Shown piece by piece: positions 59,991-64,000 of a stretch of DNA of 64,000 nucleotides. The notes under the pieces are model-generated. The model searched no databases, was not told the DNA's origin, and saw only the letters and a list, made by a program, of their open reading frames with translations. Made by a program: the position numbers and the translations under genes. The stretch covers positions 1,633-65,632 of the forward strand of contig MNCI01029709.1 of NCBI GenBank assembly GCA_015680685.1, read 5' to 3'. The first letter of the stretch is position 1. Each line of letters starts with the position of its first letter. The DNA is from Gnetum montanum (taxonomy: Eukaryota; Streptophyta; Gnetopsida; Gnetales; Gnetaceae).

Positions 59991-61274
59991 TGAACGTGTA
60001 GGAAGAAGGATCATCCCAAGCAAGAAACAAATGATCATGAACTGAAAGGGGCTAAGAATAATCCCATTTACAAAAAGTTGAAACCCATGCAATGGGCCCT
60101 CTTTTGGAGGAGCCAGAAGTGGAATTTGTTTGACAAATTCTCAAAGAAGCAACCACAATAGAGTAGTCTCACCGAGATGAGGCACTAGAGCCTAGACCGA
60201 ACCTTAAGTTCACCTTAATGAACGCTTGCCTTAGGCATATCGCAAATAAGAAGGTTTAGAAATCTATGCTCCAAGAGTTAAACTTTGGATCTTTCTTAGA
60301 GTTTGCACCTCTAGAAGATAAAGCTTGATTGCAAAACTCTTCCATATGGCCCACCATCACTTTCAACAGGGAGTGGTACATGGGAAATACATACTTATTC
60401 TAGAACAATTATTAGGTTAGTTCAATGATCAAAATCAAGGACATTTCACTCTCCTACTTGGTGAAAGCCATTTTATAGGCCCTTAGGTTACTAGAAACTA
60501 GGGCAATTTTAGCAAAGATTTTAATGTAGGTAGATCCTGGCATTAAGAAAAATGGACATAGTGGTGTTATGGAGTAGATCACAAGGAGTTTGGTGCATTC
60601 ACCATAGGAAAATGCACATACTTCAAGATTACAACCTTTTACCTCAATCCAACAATGAAGCCAAGCAAGATCATAGCCTTCTCCACTCATGTGTGTGCTG
60701 CTCTAAGTGGTAGATTCCTAGTCAATCTTTCATAGTTAATCTATATTGAGATAAAGGAGCATTTTAAGGAAAATGAATGTAGAAGAAAGGCACTTCCTTT
60801 TCTGTGCCTCACTAGAAAGTTATGCAAGATGGGAGGCATAACATGCTACATAAATGACATTTTTCATCAAGCTCCAACACCTCTTGGATGAAAATGATGA
60901 AGGACAAGGTGCTTTCCAAAGTCATTCAAGAAGAGGACCAACAACAAACACCTCCAACACTCACTCAAGAAACAACTTTAGAGTCTTGCACTGCCCTTGA
61001 GCACATGTGCAAATCTAAGAGTAGCCATTGTAGTAGTAGCAACAAGAAAGAATGAGTGGTAGTGTTCCATCTGTGTATGTCCTGCAATGAGCCACCTCAA
61101 CAAAGTGGTCTAAAAAATAAGTTACATGGAAGGTGGTGGGCTAATTTTGTTAGCCCAATGAACACAGCTATCCATGAGGTCATATCCTAGTGCTTGAGAG
61201 ATAATAGTATCTCTCTTGCAATAACAACAATTCCCATAAATCTCTAGGAATATCACTACCATTTTGGTGTGTCT

Positions 61275-61368
61275 AGAGGAGGATGAGGGGGCAACTATCT
61301 TGATGATGCAACACCATGGGNAAGAGGAGGATGAGGGGGCAACTATCTTGATGATGCAACACCATGGG
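61275..61368. other. Exact 46-bp duplication around a single N, likely assembly artefact
   Basis: 61275-61320 and 61323-61368 are identical and separated by N and A. This is what results when two overlapping contigs are joined without merging the overlap. Coding interpretation across it needs one copy removed. Confidence 0.85.
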
Positions 61369-61485
61369 TAGGAGATAGTGGCTGAAATAGTTGCTAACAG
61401 AATTGAGAAAGCACTTAATGCACCTATTCTATCTATACTAGACATTTCTACATTGAAAAATGTGTAGATGTTCGTAAAAATTGTT

Positions 61486-62913
61486 AGTAGTAGATTGAGC
61501 ATAGCCCAACATGAGGAATTTTTGGACTAATAGATGGGGACAAGGCCACTAATTTTGAAAGTCCTCAATCTTCTAGATACCATTACTAAAACCCAGTCAG
61601 AGCTACTTGAAGTGAGGGGAAAATGTATCGTAATGAAGGGGTAATTAGAAACAACCAAAGCACAAAACCAATACATGGTTGTGGAGGTTGCTAAATTAAT
61701 GGCCTGTCTCACTAATCCCACATTATTCGACTCAATACTAACATGAGATGAAGCTTTTAAACAACTTCAGGACAAGCTCAAAAAAGTTAAGGATGAAAAG
61801 TAGAAGACCATCTTTGACTAGTCCTTGGCCAATGCCATAATTAACAACAGCTAGAAGGACTTGCCCCAAATGTGCCAAGAACATGAGATTCTAACCATAG
61901 AGAATCATCACCTATGGAATGTTGATGTGTAGAAGTAGAAGATGGTAGATTTCATCTATCAATAGTAGAAGTAGCTAGCTAAAGTGAACAATGAATTAAG
62001 GAGATTATTAGCAGAGAATAGAAACCTCTCCATGGAGGAAGTTTATGCCCTTTTCCAAAAATCTGCAATAGAAATAAAAACCTAGAAGAATGAGGCTCTC
62101 AAATTTAAGAGCGTTAAGAACCATTACAGAGATCAAGTTGGTTTGTAAAAAGAAGTTAATGAGAAACACATCTAGATGGTGAAGGGAAAAATCAATGAGA
62201 TCCTTTAGTAGTAGATTGAGCATAGCCCAACATGAGGAATTACCAGACTGACAAATGGGAACTAGGCCACTGATTCTAAAATTCTTCAATATTCTAGATA
62301 CCATCACTACAGCCTAGTCAGAGCTGCTTGAAGTGAGGGGAAAATGCATCATAATGGAGGGGCAATTAGAAACAACCAACGCTTGATTGTGGAGGTTGCT
62401 GAATTAAGGGCCTGTCTCACTAATCCCATGTTTTTCAACCCAGTACTAACATAGGATGAAGCTTTTAAACAACTTCAAGACAAGCTCAAAAAAGTTGAGA
62501 ATGCAAAGTAGATGACCATATTTGACTATTCCTTGGTCAATGCCATAATTAACAATAGCTAGAAGGACTTGGCCCAAATGTGCCAAGAAAATGAGATTCT
62601 AACCATAGAAAATCATCACCTATGGAATGTTGATGCATAGAAGTAGAAGATGATAATTTCATCCATCAATAGCAGAAGAAGCTAGCTAGAGTGAATAATG
62701 AATTGAGGAGATTAGTAGTAGAGAATAGAAACCTCTCCATGGAGGAAGTTTATGCCCTTTTCCAAAAATCTACAATACTAATAAACACCTAGAAGAATGA
62801 GGCTCTCAAATTTAAGAGAGTTAAGAACCATTATAGAGATCAAGTTTGTTTGCAAAAATAAGTTAATGAAAAAAACATCCATATGGTGAAGGCAAAAATC
62901 AATGAGACCCTTT
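61486..62913 (+). repeat. Tandem duplication of about 0.7 kb inside the extra ORF
   Basis: Unit 1 (61486-62206) and unit 2 (62207-62913) are direct copies with scattered substitutions and small indels. Both begin AGTAGTAGATTGAGCATAGC, and the motif TTTAGTAG recurs at the end of unit 2. Each encodes the same coiled-coil segment. Divergence between copies means it is real, not an assembly error. Confidence 0.85.
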
Positions 62914-63587
62914 AGTAGCTTAAGGAAGGAGGTGATGTTTGCCAACCTATCTTTGATGAGCTAAATGACTACAACAAGGTAGAAATCTAGATGAAAGAGC
63001 TATAGATCAAGGAGATGAAAGAGTAAATAAACATTTCCAGTATCCAACATGCAAACCTTGTAATGCTAACTATTAGAAGGTCATAATCTGAATTGGAGAA
63101 ACATGTGGCCAGCTTGTACTTCTTGTACAAGGTAGAGTTCAAACACCATAAAATGACTAAGAAAAATCTTGAGATTAAAAATGCCAAACTTTAGGTTCTC
63201 AAGGTGAAGCTCATTGATCAATGATCAACTACTGACGATCTAGCCAAAAGGATGACTAATTACCAAGAGCTACAAAATGCATTTAGAGTGTTTGACATCA
63301 AACATAAATAGTTTGCTACCAAGTTCATGAATGTGAAGGAGCTATTTCCTACAATGCCTTTTCCATGGGAAGTTCCCATTTCGAGCCACATTGGTCATGT
63401 TGTGTGGACTATGAATGATCCTTAGAGTAAGGAGGACAAGATGAAGGCAATGTTGGATATCTTTTGTATTCCACCAAAAGTTGTAGCTACGACAGGACAA
63501 CCACAACCACCTCAACCACTGCGTGCACCTAAAGCAAGAGAAGGTCTTTTGAAGCCTCAAGAGCCTCCATCACCTAGGATTGTTTGA

Positions 63588-63816
63588 TCTTCTTCATCAT
63601 CTTCACGTCATTAGAGGAATTTTTTTTGTTAGTTTTGTCTTAGTGTTCAATTTTGTTTTCTTGAACACCAAAATTTTATAATGATTCTAAAACAGTACAC
63701 TTGGGCACTTAGTTTTTTTGTGTTTGTTTTTTTTGTCTATAGTTAGTCAATAATCTCATACCTTCCCAAATCTTGTAAAGAACTCAAGGACAAGTTTTCA
63801 TTTAGTTGTGGGGGTA
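63588..63816 (+). promoter_or_regulatory. Element G 3' untranslated end and polypurine tract
   Basis: Short T-rich non-coding DNA shared with B (14780-14960), with ACTTGGGCACTTAG. It ends GTTGTGGGGGTA immediately before the LTR, the plus-strand priming site. Confidence 0.75.
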
Positions 63817-64000
63817 TGATAAGTCATCATGGTTAGGTTGTGTCGATGGGATCACATCGACAAGATTCTATCAACATGATCCCATTACCGTAGGGTTTGA
63901 CTCATTAACATGTACCCATCAACAAGGCATCTTGTTTTACTTATAAATGTGTGCCTACTTGTTACATTTATGGCATTCCTTTCATAAGTTGTAGTGAAGC
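63817..64000 (+). repeat. Element G 3' LTR, cut by the window edge
   Basis: It starts TGATAAGTCATCATGG and matches 51736 onward through CATGTACCCATCAA and TTACTTATAAAT. Confidence 0.85.

Larger units (their letters stand above)
60000..63587 (+). pseudogene. Extra ORF of element G: coiled-coil and proline-rich protein, function unknown
   Basis: A long coding region on the plus strand, interrupted mainly by TAG codons and a few frameshifts, lies between pol and the 3' LTR. The first part (60000-61080) is poorly conserved. The middle (61486-62913) contains two tandem copies of a segment with heptad-rich stretches (DEAFKQLQDKLKKVKDEK; NNELRRLLAENRNLSMEE). The end has further helical sequence, then FPWEVPISSHIGHVVWTMND and the Pro-rich QPQPPQPLRAPKAREG, stopping at 63585-63587. 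No transmembrane helix or signal peptide is visible, so an env-like role is unsupported. Athila-type elements often carry a third ORF here. B and F lack it. Confidence 0.6.
51736..64000 (+). mobile_element. Element G: gag-pol retrotransposon with an additional 3' ORF, runs off the right edge
   Basis: The 5' LTR is 51736-52679 and the PBS 52680-52699. The 3' LTR starts at 63817 after the tract GTGGGGGTA and is cut by the window end. The left flank CTTAC (51731-51735) should recur beyond the window. It landed in the RT of element E, in the opposite orientation. Order: gag (internally deleted), protease, RT, RNase H, integrase, 2 kb of non-coding DNA, then a long extra ORF. Over 12.26 kb in total, larger than B or F mainly because of that ORF. 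Confidence 0.88.

Noticed and set aside
61122-61502. 126-codon minus-strand ORF with an internal repeated peptide
   Set aside because: The repeat comes from the assembly duplication around N 61321, and the frame is antisense to the extra ORF of G.
60000-63587. An envelope gene
   Set aside because: No signal peptide, membrane helix or cleavage motif is visible; the composition is coiled-coil and proline-rich.

Overview
The window looks like intergenic heterochromatin from a seed plant with a large, repeat-rich nuclear genome. It is AT-rich and contains no convincing intact host gene. Almost all of it is decayed Ty3/gypsy LTR retrotransposons, one inserted inside another. The recurring family has LTRs bounded by TGATGA...TCATCA, a primer-binding site (PBS) complementary to the 3' end of plant tRNA-Asp, and a G-rich polypurine tract ending GGGGGTA. 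Its pol order is protease, RT, RNase H, integrase. These traits fit the Athila/Tat branch. The species cannot be named from sequence alone.

Layout. 1-3404: a GC-richer segment with an unidentified partial frame at the left edge (2-319, minus). It is followed by a plus-strand LTR made of GTATACGCC- and TTTACGC-type arrays (element H) and an inverted relative of it (H'). 3406-6180: AT-rich spacer with a SINE-like copy, a small GC-rich island (4740-5095) and one unrecognised ORF.

6181-26031: element A, a gag-only retrotransposon with target-site duplication (TSD) ATTTA. Two later insertions split it: element B (6814-15846, gag-pol, inside A's 5' LTR) and element C (19843-24590, gag-only, TSD CTAAG, inside A's 3' non-coding part). 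26037-28176: spacer with a pair of diverged direct repeats. 28177-34658: element D, gag-only, exact TSD CCAAG, with the best preserved gag of the window.

34664-41300: spacer, a long degenerate tandem array (about 38050-39830), and probably the 3' side of element E. E is a minus-strand Tat-type element whose RT was broken by the minus-strand element F (43454-51500). E is flanked on the right by the plus-strand element G (51736 to beyond 64000). G carries pol plus an extra coiled-coil ORF of about 3.5 kb before its 3' LTR.

How the parts relate. A, C and D share LTR ends, PBS and gag type but all lack pol, so they look like a non-autonomous TR-GAG-like set that would depend on relatives such as B, F and G for enzymes. 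B has lost most of RNase H. F has fused protease to integrase by deletion. G has lost the gag C-terminus. Every coding region is interrupted by stops, mostly TAG or TAA at glutamine or tryptophan positions, the pattern left by long-term cytosine methylation. Assembly caveats: a 483-base N run (43664-44146) and single Ns at 3405 and 61321, the latter between exact 46-bp copies.
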